Of a stretch of DNA of 64,000 bases, positions 9,667 through 21,000 are shown piece by piece. Position 1 is the first letter of the stretch, and the number at the start of each line of letters is the position of its first letter. Below the pieces are notes generated by a model, which worked only from the letters and a program-made list of their open reading frames with translations, was not told the DNA's origin and did not search any database. The DNA lies in contig CM019826.1 in NCBI GenBank assembly GCA_009763385.1, positions 58,463,127-58,527,126 on the forward strand, written 5' to 3'. Source of the DNA: Coix lacryma-jobi var. lacryma-jobi (lineage: Eukaryota > Streptophyta > Magnoliopsida > Poales > Poaceae). Both the position numbers and the translations under genes were made by a program.

Positions 9667-10734
9667 ATGCCACCAAGGAAAGCGCCGAAAGCGGTCGACA
9701 ATCTGGAGACTATCGCCACGAGAAAGGATGCTTTCGGCACCGTCGCGGTTCCAGTCCCAGCTAGCCAGGTTCCACCAAACACAGTCGCAGAACCGCCACC
9801 TTTCGGCGGCGCTCTGTCGATAGAAGCGCAGCCGCCGCCGAGAGCATCGACGAGCCAGGACGTGCAGCCTCAGCATCAGCGGATATCGGGCAGAGAACGC
9901 ACGCCGGATGGGCACGTCGACGACGAGTTCGAGGACGATGATGAAGACGATGACGAAATCACAAGACATGCCCAAGCAATTAAGACGCTGGCACAGCAGC
10001 AAGGGGAAATCGAGAGGCTGTTGTTGCAAAGAGACCAGCTGCAGCAGCAGTTGGCTGCGAAAGCAAGAGAGGACGAGACTCGCAACGCCATTCGGCGAGC
10101 TGAGGCGTAGAGGAGGCAACTCGAGAAGGAAATTCAGGAGCTGCAAAGGGCCGGGGTGGACCCAAATCCGATAGCACACGAAAACGTATGCATACCAAGG
10201 CGAGAGCAACCGCCAGCTTTCGGCAACGCCATCGACGAAACCTCTCCACTCTCGAGGGAGTTGCAAGCTCACCCGTGGCCACCCAATTACAAGCCCCGCA
10301 TTCCGACTTTCGACGGTAAAGCGAACCCACGCAAGTTCTTGGCAAGCTACGAGACGGCTGTCTTTTCGGCAGGAGGAGACAATCAGGCTTTGGCAAAATC
10401 TCTCATCCTGGCAGTCGAGGACGTGGCCCACAATTGGTACACCACTCTCAAGCCACTGTCCATCTATTCATGGGCACAGCTGAAAGCCGAGCTGCTGGCC
10501 ACTTTCCAAGGATTCCGACCGGATGTCAAGACCACGCGGGACCTCATGAATTGCACCCAGCAAGACGACGAGCCACTTTCGGAGTACCTCAAACGTTTCA
10601 TCCAGCTGAAAGCTCAAGCTCCGAATGTGCCGGAAGCCGCGGTGATCGCAGCAGCCATCCAAGGCTTGGGGACTGGGTAGTGCGCCGCTCATCTGTCCAG
10701 GGAGCCGCCGAAAGATGTCAAGGAACTGTTTGAC
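9667..10734 (+). pseudogene. Tat-2 gag, two in-frame TAG stops
   Basis: Starts at ATG 9667 (MPPRKAPKAVDNL), shortly after the primer site. The frame is the same as pol, so gag and pol form one polyprotein frame. It has an acidic run near 9910-9960, a Gln-rich coiled coil near 9970-10150 and a retrotransposon gag core: PRIPTFDGKANPRKFLASY, then ALAKSLILAVEDVAHNWYTTL, then WAQLKAELLATFQGF. Two TAG codons interrupt it, at 10108-10110 (between RRAEA and RRQLEKEI) and 10678-10680 (after GLGTG). Both fit former CAG (Gln). Without them the polyprotein would run from 9667 to 15411. Loss of full-length Gag is probably what disables this copy. Confidence 0.85.
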
Positions 10735-13700
10735 GTGATGAATGCGTACGCGAGGTCGGACGATGACTTTCGGCGACGCAAGGCCGCCCGCCAGATGCAG
10801 AGGCAGGCGACGAAAGCAAGTCGCCCGCCGCCTGTGCCGAATCAAAGGATTGTTAGGCCATTTCGTTCAATCAACAATTTGCAAGAAGAACCGGCGCAAT
10901 CAGCAGCAAGCACAGAGAGGCCCGACACGCCCGACTTTCATCCCCAAAGAGGATTCGATCAGCCGTTCCGCGGAGGGCGCGGCGGAAGGACAGGACGCGG
11001 CGGCCGAGACGGTAGAGGCCGCGGAAGAGGACCCAGGCCACCATATTGCGTCATTTGTGACGGCAATTTCGGCCATACCACTCGGGATTGCAAATACAGC
11101 AAAATGGCGAAAGAGCTGAAAGATAAGGATCAAACGTCAGCCTCCGCCGAAAGCTCCAAAAATGTTTTCCACAATTCGCAAGACCCGTCAGCTGTGGTGG
11201 CAGCATGCAGCAATTACGCGAGCACACCTATGCATCCCCCGCAGTACATGCATCCCCAAAACTTGCATTGGTACAATCCGGCGTATCAGAGTTACCAGCT
11301 CCCGGTCTTCGCACCACAGTCGGTGGCAGTTTCGTCACCTATGCACTATCAGCTTCAGCCAGCGCCGCCGCCAGCGCTTCCAGCACAGACCCAACCTCAG
11401 GGGCAGCAAGCACAGCCGGGTTTCCAGCAGGTGCAGGAGGTGGAAAATGAAACTAGCGCAATCAACAACATCCTTCCGTCAAGAGGGCACATTTTCGCCA
11501 TCACGGGCGGATCTAACCTAGAGCACGAAAGCAAGAGAGCTAGGAGGGACTGCCACCGAAGAGTCCAGACAGTATCACCAAGGCTTCCGCTAAACAGGCC
11601 AGCTTGGTCACTAGCGCCGATATGTTTTGACGAGTCCGACTTCAAAGTCCGCGACTACCCGCATTGCGACGCTTTCGTCGCCACAGCCAACGTGGCTGGC
11701 TTCACTTTGCACAACATTCTGATTGATACCGGAAGCTCAGCAGACATTTTGTTCGTAAAAGCTTTCGAGGCAATGGGATTCGACAGACGCAGTTTGGACC
11801 CCGCCGGTAATTCACTGTACGGGTTCGGAGGAAGAAAGATCGATGCTATCGGCAAAAAGCAGATCCCTATATCCTTCGCCGAAGGGGAAAGAGTCCGCAC
11901 TGAGACACTAACATTCGACATAGTAAACATGGACTACCCGTATACTGCCATTTTCGGCAGAGGCTTCACCAACAGGTTCAACGTTATCATCAAGCAAAGC
12001 TACCTATGCATGAAGATGCCATCCCCTTTCGGCATCATCACCGTACATGGAGATCAGCAAGCTTCCAGAAGGATTGAGGGAAAACCAACCCCAGGCTACA
12101 GCCTCATCAATGAGGTAGCAAACAAAGACGAATTGCAAGCAACCTCCGAAGAGCACGCTATCGTCAACACGTCGGAACGCAAGGTTGGGGCAGCCGAAGA
12201 AACGATAAGAATCCCGCTCGCGGCCTCCAGGCCCGAAAGAGCCGTGCATATTGGGTCAAGCATGCCGCAAGAAGAAAGGAACGCTTTGGCATCCTTCCTT
12301 GCGAGCAATGATGACATTTTCGCTTGGTCAGCAAGCGACTTGCAAGGCGTTAGCAGAGATCTCGCCCAACACAGTTTGAACATCGCAAGCGGCGCTAGGC
12401 CCAGAAAGCAAAAACTGAGAAAAATGTCAAACGAAAGGGCAGACGCGGCGAAAGCCGAAGTGCAAAGATTACTCGACGCGGGAGTAATCCGACCAGTCCA
12501 GTATCCCGAATGGCTGGCGAATGTCGTCTTGGTGAAAAAGAAAAATGGAAAATGGCGAATGTGCGTCGATTTCACCGACCTCAACAAATGCTGCCCGAAG
12601 GATCCGTATCCTTTGCCTCGTATCGACAAGCTTGTCGACATTGCATCTGGTTGTGAAATAATGAGCTTGCTAGATTGTTTTTCAGGCTATCACCAGATTT
12701 GGCTTCATCCCGACGATGAGGAGAAAACCAGTTTCATCACCCCTACAGGCACATACTGCTACCGGCGAATGCCGGAAGGGCTGCGGAATGCAGGCCCTAC
12801 TTTCTCGCGAATGACCGACAAAGTGTTCGAAAGCCAGAAGCAAAAGAAAAACTTGTTGGTGTACGTTGACGATATAGTGGTCAAGAGCGATAGACAGGAA
12901 GATCATCAGGCAGATTTGCTCGAGACTTTCGGCAATCTCCGGAAGAGCGGTTTAAAGCTAAACCCCGACAAGTGCATTTTCGGCATCAGGAAAGGCAAGC
13001 TCCTCGGTTGCCTGGTATCGGCAAGAGGAATTGAAGCTAATCCCGACAAGATAGCGGCAATCATCAACATGCAACCGCCCTCAAACCGAAAGCAAGTGCA
13101 AAAGTTGACAGGAAGACTGGCTTCTCTGAACAGATTCATCGCAAGGTCCGCCGAAAGAGGGCTGCCTTTCTTCCGAACTCTGCGTAGCTCCGACCCTTTC
13201 GATTGGGGGGAAGAGCAGCACCAAGCTTTTCAGCAGCTAAAGGAGTATTTGACCAAGCTAACCACGCTGTCCAAGCCGTCGCCGGAAGCAACGCTCTTGT
13301 TGTATCTCGCAGCGTCTCACGCCACTGTAAGCGCGGTACTGGTGGAAGAAAAGGAGCACGAAAACAAGATGACGCAGTTCCCAATCTATTTTGTTTCCGA
13401 GGCCCTTTCGGGCGCAAAGCTGAACTACTCAGAGCTAGAGAAGATAGCCTATACAGTGCTAATGGCCTCCCGAAAGCTGAAACATTACTTTCAGTCTCAC
13501 CACATCATAGTCCTATCGGCTCAGCCGTTAGAAGCCCTGTTTCGCAACAATGAAGCTATCGGCCGAATTGGCAAATGGGCAGCAGAGCTAAACGAATATG
13601 TGATAGATTTCCAACATCGATCCGCAATCAAGTCGCAGGCATTGGCGGACTTCATAGCAGATTGGACCCCTGCTGCTTTCGACACCACACTCGAATTCGA

Positions 13701-15411
13701 AGAACCCGTCTGGACTGTGAATTGCGACGGCGCATGGGGCATGACTGGAGCCGGAATCTCAGCAATCCTTACACCTCCAAGAGGACCAAAGGTCAGATTT
13801 GCCGCAAGGCTGCAATTCCTCACAACCAACAACACCGCCGAATATGAAGCCGTATTGCTGGGTTTACGAAAGCTTCGAGCAATCGGAGCGAGAAGATGCA
13901 TAGTCAAGTCGGATTCCCAGGTGGTTGTCGGTCATGCCGAAAAGGACTTCACTGCAAGAGAGCCAGAGCTAGCCAAGTATCTGGCGGCAATCAGAAGAAT
14001 GGAGAAATATTTCACTGGTTTCACCCTGCGACACATTCCAAGGGCCGAAAACGCAGAGGCAGACGAGCTGGCCAAAGCCGCAGCACAAAACCTACCGCTG
14101 CCATCAGATGTGTTCTATCAGGTCCTTTCGGCAAAAGCCGTTAAAGAGGAGGAAGAACATCCAAGCCCGATACATGCTATCATCAGTGATGACTGGAGGT
14201 CACAGATATTCGCCTATTTAGCTGGGACTTACGAGCCGCAGTCTAGGAAGGATGCCGAAAGAATGGCCAGCAGGGCGAAAGGTTACGCAATCATCGGAGA
14301 GCAGTTGTTCAAAAATGGAATAACAACACCTCTTCTGAAATGCATAAGCCAGCGCGAAGGCATTCAGCTACTCGAAGAAATGCATGCCGGAATGTGCGGA
14401 GCGCATAGAGGGCCTCACGAAATAACGCACAGAGCAATGAGACAAGGATTCTACTGGCCTTCCGCCGCATCAGATGCCAAAGAGCTGGTCAAACGTTGCA
14501 AAGGATGCCAGATGTTCGCCAAAAATCAGAAAGCCCCAGCAAATGAGACCACGCCGATAGTGCCGACCTGGCCATTGCAGAGGTGGGGCATCGACATAGT
14601 TGGTCCGCTACCAGCAGCCCCGGGCAGCTTGCGATTTGCAGCGGTAGCTCTTGAGTATTTCACCAAATGGGTGGAAGCGAAGGCCCTTGCCAGCATAACT
14701 TCCACCTCTTTAACTAAGTTCGTCTGGCAGAGGATAATCTGTCGCTTCGGTGTTCCGTCATTCATCACCTGCGACAATGGGAAGCAGTTCGATTGCGCCA
14801 AATTCAGGAATTTTTGTGATGAACTCAGCATCAAGCTCAATTTCGCTTCTGTAAATTACCCGCAAGCAAACGGGGCTGTCGAAAGAGCGAATGGCTTAAT
14901 CTTTTCGGCAATTTCGAAAACACTATACACCTCGCCGAAAGGCAAGTGGGCCAACACCCTAACAACAGCTGTATGGGGACACAACATTTCACGGTCCAGA
15001 GCTACCGGCTTCACCCCATTCAGGCTACTTTACGGCGAGGAAGCAGTAACCCCGGAAGAAGTAAAGCTGGGTTCCTTCCGAACCGAAATGACCCCAACTA
15101 CTGAAGAGCAAAGACGCGTCGAGCTCGACACCGTCGAAGAAGTTAGACTGCAGGCTGCAGACAACCTCGAAAAGTACCACGCCGAAACGAAGCATCACAG
15201 GGACAAGACGATAATCCGAAAGAACATCAAGCCTGGTGACATGGTCACCATTCGGCAACCAGATAAGCAAGGCAAGCTGCAATCGCAGTGGCAAGGCCCT
15301 TTCGTCGTGGCAAGCATGGCAGCGCCCGGCGTATACCGGTTGATGAATGACAAGGGCGAAGTATCAGCTCACACATGGAACGCGAGCAATCTGCGTCGTT
15401 TCTACCCGTAA
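10735..15411 (+). CDS. Tat-2 pol: zinc knuckle, protease, RT, RNase H, archaeal-type RNase H, integrase
   Basis: Open frame of 1558 aa; the ATG is internal to the gag-pol frame. A knuckle-like motif has Cys105, Cys108, His114 and Cys119, with five residues before His instead of the usual four. Protease is LIDTGSSADI with Asp331. RT has YVDD at 710-713 and the QIWLHPDDEEKTSF block before it. The first RNase H lies around 850-970. A second, archaeal-type RNase H begins near Asp998 (NCDGAWG) and contains NTAEYEAVLLGLR and SDSQVVVG; the double RNase H is a known mark of the Tat lineage. Integrase has an H-H-C-C zinc part near 1215-1265, then Asp1287, Asp1347 and Glu1383, an exact D,D35E spacing. 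All key catalytic residues seem present. There is no chromodomain at the C-terminus. Confidence 0.96.
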   Translation: MMNAYARSDDDFRRRKAARQMQRQATKASRPPPVPNQRIVRPFRSINNLQEEPAQSAASTERPDTPDFHPQRGFDQPFRGGRGGRTGRGGRDGRGRGRGPRPPYCVICDGNFGHTTRDCKYSKMAKELKDKDQTSASAESSKNVFHNSQDPSAVVAACSNYASTPMHPPQYMHPQNLHWYNPAYQSYQLPVFAPQSVAVSSPMHYQLQPAPPPALPAQTQPQGQQAQPGFQQVQEVENETSAINNILPSRGHIFAITGGSNLEHESKRARRDCHRRVQTVSPRLPLNRPAWSLAPICFDESDFKVRDYPHCDAFVATANVAGFTLHNILIDTGSSADILFVKAFEAMGFDRRSLDPAGNSLYGFGGRKIDAIGKKQIPISFAEGERVRTETLTFDIVNMDYPYTAIFGRGFTNRFNVIIKQSYLCMKMPSPFGIITVHGDQQASRRIEGKPTPGYSLINEVANKDELQATSEEHAIVNTSERKVGAAEETIRIPLAASRPERAVHIGSSMPQEERNALASFLASNDDIFAWSASDLQGVSRDLAQHSLNIASGARPRKQKLRKMSNERADAAKAEVQRLLDAGVIRPVQYPEWLANVVLVKKKNGKWRMCVDFTDLNKCCPKDPYPLPRIDKLVDIASGCEIMSLLDCFSGYHQIWLHPDDEEKTSFITPTGTYCYRRMPEGLRNAGPTFSRMTDKVFESQKQKKNLLVYVDDIVVKSDRQEDHQADLLETFGNLRKSGLKLNPDKCIFGIRKGKLLGCLVSARGIEANPDKIAAIINMQPPSNRKQVQKLTGRLASLNRFIARSAERGLPFFRTLRSSDPFDWGEEQHQAFQQLKEYLTKLTTLSKPSPEATLLLYLAASHATVSAVLVEEKEHENKMTQFPIYFVSEALSGAKLNYSELEKIAYTVLMASRKLKHYFQSHHIIVLSAQPLEALFRNNEAIGRIGKWAAELNEYVIDFQHRSAIKSQALADFIADWTPAAFDTTLEFEEPVWTVNCDGAWGMTGAGISAILTPPRGPKVRFAARLQFLTTNNTAEYEAVLLGLRKLRAIGARRCIVKSDSQVVVGHAEKDFTAREPELAKYLAAIRRMEKYFTGFTLRHIPRAENAEADELAKAAAQNLPLPSDVFYQVLSAKAVKEEEEHPSPIHAIISDDWRSQIFAYLAGTYEPQSRKDAERMASRAKGYAIIGEQLFKNGITTPLLKCISQREGIQLLEEMHAGMCGAHRGPHEITHRAMRQGFYWPSAASDAKELVKRCKGCQMFAKNQKAPANETTPIVPTWPLQRWGIDIVGPLPAAPGSLRFAAVALEYFTKWVEAKALASITSTSLTKFVWQRIICRFGVPSFITCDNGKQFDCAKFRNFCDELSIKLNFASVNYPQANGAVERANGLIFSAISKTLYTSPKGKWANTLTTAVWGHNISRSRATGFTPFRLLYGEEAVTPEEVKLGSFRTEMTPTTEEQRRVELDTVEEVRLQAADNLEKYHAETKHHRDKTIIRKNIKPGDMVTIRQPDKQGKLQSQWQGPFVVASMAAPGVYRLMNDKGEVSAHTWNASNLRRFYP

Positions 15412-15710
15412 TTCATCTCTCTTTCGACTGTGGTGTAATTTCTCCCTCTTTCACCATTTTTGTAATCAAATGTCGGCTGTGCTCTTTTTCCTCGCCGGGG
15501 AAGCCCTTCGTCGGGGTGCGAGGTTTTTTAACGAGGCAGCCGAATGTAACCGCTACATTACTAAAGTAGCCGTAATTCCCCAAAAATGTCATGCGAATCG
15601 GTCGAAGACGAAATCAACCAAGCATAAGGTTGAGACATTCGTCAACACAATGTGATAAAAAGAGAATATCGAGGAGGTAGGGCAAAAGAGACCCCTTCCA
15701 TCCAACGACA
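15412..15710. other. Untranslated stretch after Tat-2 pol
   Basis: Three hundred bases without a recognisable gene. It leads into the 55-bp array and is probably 3' untranslated sequence. Confidence 0.5.
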
Positions 15711-16345
15711 ATCTCGAAAGCCTGCGGGCTATGTGAAATCCGACCCTCCGACAAAACGAGAGGGCGGAACGAAAGCATGCGGGCTATGTGAAATCTGACC
15801 CTCCGACAAAACGAGAGGGCGGAACGAAAGCCTGCGGGCTATGTGAAATCCGACCCTCCGACGAAACGAGAGGGCGGAACAAAAGCCTGCGGGCTATGTG
15901 AAAACCGACCCTCCGACAAAACGAGAGGGCGGAACGAAAGCCTGCGGGCTATGTGAAATCCGACCCTCCGACAAAACGAGAGGGCGGAACGAAAGCCTGC
16001 GGGCTATGTGAAATCCGACCCTCCGACGAAACGAGAGGGCGGAACAAAAGCCTGCGGGCTATGTGAAAACCGACCCTCCGACAAAACGAGAGGGCGGAAC
16101 GAAAGCCTGCGGGCTATGTGAAATCCGACCCTCCGACAAAACGAGAGGGCGGAACAAAAGCCTGCGGGCTATGTGAAAACCGACCCTCCGACAAAACGAG
16201 AGGGCGGAACGAAAGCCTGCGGGCTATGTGAAAACCGACCCTCCGACAAAATGCGAGGGCGGAACGAAGGCCTGTGGGCCATACGAAAGCTGACCCTCCG
16301 ACAAAACGCGAGGGCGGAACGAAAGCCTGCGGGCTACGCAAATCA
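15711..16345. repeat. 55-bp tandem array, 12 units
   Basis: GCGGGCTA starts at 15724, 15779, 15834 and onward at exact 55-bp steps to 16329. Units differ by few bases (for example AAATCCGACC or AAAACCGACC). Two alternating variants suggest multi-unit duplication. It lies just after pol, as in other Tat elements. Confidence 0.95.
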
Positions 16346-16492
16346 AGCAGTCCCTGCGAGACGGCAAGGACAGCCGGCAGGCCCCGGCAGCCTTTAAGAG
16401 CATAAATGCCATATTAACCTTTTTACCTGCCAAACGACAACAAATGCGGCCAGGTGAGTAAATGCAGCCGTCCTGTACCATGGGCAAGGCAG

Positions 16493-16500
16493 TATAAATA
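16493..16500 (+). promoter_or_regulatory. Internal TATA box between the two Tat-2 arrays
   Basis: TATAAATA in GCAGTATAAATAGGCAGC, 53 bp before an ATG at 16553. The downstream stretch is C-rich and leader-like. It faces the sense direction and is far from either LTR. Confidence 0.45.
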
Positions 16501-16552
16501 GGCAGCAAAGTGCAAGCCTCCCATCCATCCCAAACTACCGAGGCTCTTCAAA

Positions 16553-16687
16553 ATGTTAGTTCCAAGTAGTCAGCTAAGTATCGAAAATGCGAATAGGAAG
16601 CATCAGGAGCTACGCTTTCGCTTTTATGATCGTGTCATCGGCATCGCGTCCACCTATCGTCACCAATCTGGTAACTATAGGCGGTAG
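16553..16687 (+). CDS. Possible 44-aa ORF downstream of the internal TATA box
   Basis: ATG 16553 opens MLVPSSQLSIENANRKHQEL and ends at TAG 16685-16687. It is the first ATG after the internal TATA box. Nothing in it is recognisable. It could be chance; a real product would need conservation in other Tat-2 family copies. The rest of 16346-16854 shows no other feature. Confidence 0.2.
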   Translation: MLVPSSQLSIENANRKHQELRFRFYDRVIGIASTYRHQSGNYRR

Positions 16688-16854
16688 TACTATCGGGTGG
16701 CTTTCCCATCTCAAACCAAAGATAGGAGATGAACCAAGCCGTGCATGCGGCTGGACAGCTATACGAGCAATATCATAATCATAGTCGATTGTATGCCCCC
16801 CATGTTGCGTTCATGAAGACATTTTCGTCAACCGAATTATCAAGCGCCTTCGCG

Positions 16855-17850
16855 CGAATGCTAAGCTCCCTCGCCTAAGTGTGTGGAGGCGGGCGCGTCT
16901 TTGCTATCGGCGAGGGGCTCGCACCGAAAGCTCCCTCGCGCGAATGCTAACGCCCCTCGCCTAAGTGTGTGGGGGCGGGCGCGTTTTTGCTATCGGCCGA
17001 GAGGCCCGCACCGAAAGCTCCCTCGCGCGAATGCTAACGCCCCTCGCCTAAGTGCGTGGGGGCGGGCGCGTCTTTGCTATCGGCCGAGGGGCTCGCACCG
17101 AAAGCCCCCTCGTGCGAATGCTAACGCCCCTCGCCTAAGTGTGTGGGGGCGGGCACGTCTTTGCTATCGGCCGAGGGGCTCGCACCAAAAGCTCCCTCGC
17201 GCGAATGCCAACGCCCCTCGCCTAAGTGTGTGGGGGCGGGCGAGTCTTTGCTATCGGCCGAGGGGCTCGCACCGAAAGCCCCCTCGCGCGAATGCTAACG
17301 CCCCTCGCCTAAGTGTGTGGGGGCGGGCGCGCCTTTGTTATCGGCCGAGGGGCTCGCACCGAAAGCTCCCTCGCGCGAATGCCAACGCCCCTCGCCTAAG
17401 TGTGTGGGGGCGGGCGAGTCTTTGCTATCGGCCGAGGGGCTCGCACCGAAAGCCCCCTCGCGCGAATGCTAACGCCCCTCGCCTAAGTGTGTGGGGGCGG
17501 GCGCGCCTTTGTTATCGGCCGAGGGGCTCGCACCGAAAGCTCCCTCGCGCGAATGCCAACGCCTGTGGGGGCGGGCGCGTCTTTGCTATCGGCCGAGGGG
17601 CTCGCACCGAAAACTCCCTCGCGCGAGTGCCAACGCCCCTCGCCTAAGTGTGTGGGGGCGGGCGCGTCTTTGCTGTCGGCCGAGGGGCTCGCACCGAAAG
17701 CTCCCTCGCGCGAATGCTAACGCCCCTCGCCTAAGTGTGTGGGGGCGGGCGCTTCTTTGCTATCGGCCGAGGGGCTCGCTCCGAAAGCTCCCTCGCGCGA
17801 ATGCTAACGCCCCCCGCCTGAGTGTGTGGGGGCGGGCGCGTCTATCGGCA
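16855..17850. repeat. 87-bp tandem array, about 11-12 units
   Basis: CGAATGC recurs at 16941, 17028, 17115 and onward in 87-bp steps, with one shortened unit near 17560. Because 87 is a multiple of three and the unit lacks stops in one frame, it reads as a 29-residue repeat over most of its length. GC-rich, with TCGGCCGAGGGGCTCG in each unit. Confidence 0.95.
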
Positions 17851-18033
17851 AAGAGTACCCGAAACCTAAGCAATCTGCACGATTTAGCACGGCACACGAT
17901 CGTCCAAGTCACATTCAAGCGAAAGAATGAAAAAGTCGAACAATCGCAAAAAATGTTTAACAACGAAAGGCACAACACACTGCGAAACTTCTTATAACAT
18001 CGGACTTGTGGGGCAAAGTTGGTACAATGCAAT
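17851..18033. other. Linker between the 87-bp array and the antisense gene of Tat-2
   Basis: No repeat or gene is recognised here. It would hold the 3' end of the antisense transcript. Confidence 0.4.
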
Positions 18034-21000
18034 TCAGGGCCGCGAACTAGTTTCGCGGCCAAGCAAAATACTGTATCGCCTATTATCTGGCGAAGGCACG
18101 GCGTCTTCAGGCTCCAGCTTAACGAATGCAGCACCATCGAAGCCCGGCGGTGCGCGCGAAGCCCCCCATCTCATTCGCCTCAAATCCAGTTCGCGCGGAT
18201 CGAATGTTTCATAAAAAGCCCGCAGTCGTTCTTCAGTGCGTCTAAGTTTTTTGGTGCGCTTTCTCATATAGGCCGAAAGAGACGCCAACGGAAATCTAGT
18301 GCGATAGCTCCTCCACAAGTCACCACCAACACAGACATCGCCAGACATAATCGTTAACGGGCAGATGTCGAGAACGTCCGGCGTTCCCGCATCCACACCC
18401 TGTACAACATACAACATTCAAACTTAAGTTTTAAACTTTACACGAGTTCCAAGAACAATAACTAGCCAAAACATTAAAGACAAGCCCTAGATGCATCATT
18501 CATCTACCGCGGCATCTTGAGAAACATTCGGTTCACGAGCGGTAGCCGCGGCCGAGCTCTCGGGCACTTCATCATTAGGCGCGGGCGTACATGCTTCGTC
18601 CTCCGGCTCAGCCTCGCGTGCCCGTCTTTCGGAAATGAAATCCGTGAACACTTGCCGAATGTGCGCTTTATCCTCAAGAGTCTGCAAAAAGGATGAAATC
18701 TCAAACAAAGCACCGGCCGAAGCCGCGCGATGCAACAAAGAGGGCGATAGCAATTAAATGAGCCAGGCAAAAAGACTAAGCGGTAATTAAACAATACCCT
18801 CCCACGAGCCACTGCAGCCTGCATAAGGGACATGTCGTTTCCGCCGGCCAGCCAAAACTCATCGAAAAACCTTTTCCCGAGCGCTTTCGCCGCTTCGGGG
18901 GTGCGCCAGTAATAGTCGACCTCCTTGACCGAAAGCTCCGCGATATGGGAGCAGCCGGCGTCCACAAGGCTATGACCGATCGCCTTGATACTGGTGACGG
19001 CGGCGTAGTCTCGGCCATGGGCCATGTGTCCTTCCAGCGACTCCATCTCGGAGCGAATCCAGCCAACAATGTCTTCAACGCTGCGCTCCGAAGGACCTTT
19101 CGCCACAACGCCGATGCTGCGGAGGCATTCGCAAAAGCGAGTCGCGGCCTCTTCAGCGGCAGTTAAAAGCAATCTTTCTCTTTCGGCTTGGGCGGCCCGC
19201 AGCTGCGAAAGCTCTTTTTTGAGGCCCTCCACCTCCTTCTGGCTGGCCTTCCTCGAGGCGCGCTCGGCTTCCGCTTTCTTAGCTTGTTGCTCAAGGTCGG
19301 AAGCAAGTTTTGTCACTTACGCGTCGAAGTTCTTGACCTGAGTCTCGAGCTCTTGCTTTTCGCGCTCGATCTTGCGGGTATAAAGGTCCCTCTGGTTGCT
19401 TTGACTACGGGCGATTACAGCTGCCTGCGAAAGAAGAACAATACGATACAATACGATTAGAAAGCGCCAAAAGAGAACCCAAAAGAAAGCGGCGAGTCCA
19501 AAACGTATGCTTGCCAGATGAAACGACATAGCGTCGTCAAGCTTCAAGCTGTTGACTTTAAGAAGGTCCCTCTCCACCTCCGGAGTGATGAAGGCTCTCT
19601 GCGAAAACTCCACAAATTTTGTGGCCTCCTCGTTGCTACCGGGAAGAAGCCCGGCTCGGCGATAGTCAAGCCGAGAGGCGAGTTGAGCGTCCGAGGGCGC
19701 ACCTAAAGAACGAGCAACGCAATAAGTTCTTTCTTTCGCCTCGTCTGTGTCATTCGACGAGCTTAGGCCAGTATAAAAATGCGGGTTCTCGTAGTCCGAT
19801 GGCACCCCATCGAGAACCAGTCGTCCGTAGCCCAAGAGCTGCCCTTCAACCATCTCCTGAGTTAAGCGCATGCCAACCGACGAAAGCTGTACTTTACCTT
19901 TGTCAACAGAAGGAGCAGGCGTCTTCAGTGGAGCACTTTCCCTTTCACCAACGGCGCCCCTCTCGCCTGGCGCCGGCATAGACGCATCCGGCCGCGGTGT
20001 TTTCGCTTTCTTGGCCGGGCGTCCCACGTTATCGGCCGGGCCGGAAGGTTTTCGAGCTCCAACTTTCGCGAAAGTAGGCATATCGGCGACCGACGTGTCG
20101 TCATCAAACGCGGCCCGCGAAAGTGGCAAGCCATGCCTTTTCGGAGCCATACACCCAGCTTGCGATGCACTCTGCAAAAGAAAGAACAAGCAAAAACAGC
20201 GTGAAAGAGCAATAAGACATTCGGCTAAAAAGCACATATGCACAAGCCAGATATGAAAAGTCGAGGCCAAGCGCACGACGCAAAAAAGTTTAGATTAAAT
20301 AGCGAATAAATGGAAGAACTAACCACCCTCGGATGGTCGAAAGGGTCAATGTCAGGGATCGATTCCAAGGCTCCCCCTTTGTTTTTGAGCAGCGGTTTCG
20401 CAATTAAGCGACCAATGCAAATATCGCCAACTTCACTGGCAGCTTTTCGCCGAGGAACTACACCGCTGCGCCCCCCACGCCTAGCCACACCCTTACCTTT
20501 CGCCTTCGATGTCCTTGCTTCCCCTTCAACTTCGTCAACCAAAGGCCTCTCGGCATACGTGATGCCCATAGCGTCGAAGGCACGATTCAAGCGACGGCTC
20601 CGACCAAGGTTGCCAAGTTGAAACTCGCTTTCCTTTCGCAGATACGGCCCGCAGATTGCCTTAGCCTCACTTTCGATATACTCCACGTAGGAGTCATCGT
20701 CACCAAAATTCATGGGTCTCTCTAAAAGCAGCAGGGGGCGGCGATACCCATCTTTGTCCCAAAACTCCTCAAATGAGGTCGCACTGCAAAGTGGGTTCAT
20801 TCCAATCGCCATCCACTCTTCCACTAAATCCCGGCTAATTTGAAACCGAGCGGTGAGAGCGAAAGCATCCCCGCCACGAATAGCTTCCGCATCCCTCAAC
20901 ACAACGGGCGGAAGGTGTCTGCCCGGGCACTTCTCTAAAGTTGAGACAAGTGGAGAACCTTTCCTCTCCCCTTTGCTCAACGCTTCAGCGACAGCTTCGT

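Noticed and set aside
1..17850. Tandem arrays as CRISPR or satellite
   Set aside because: Units are contiguous without unique spacers and all lie at the 3' side of Tat elements, so they are element-internal repeats.
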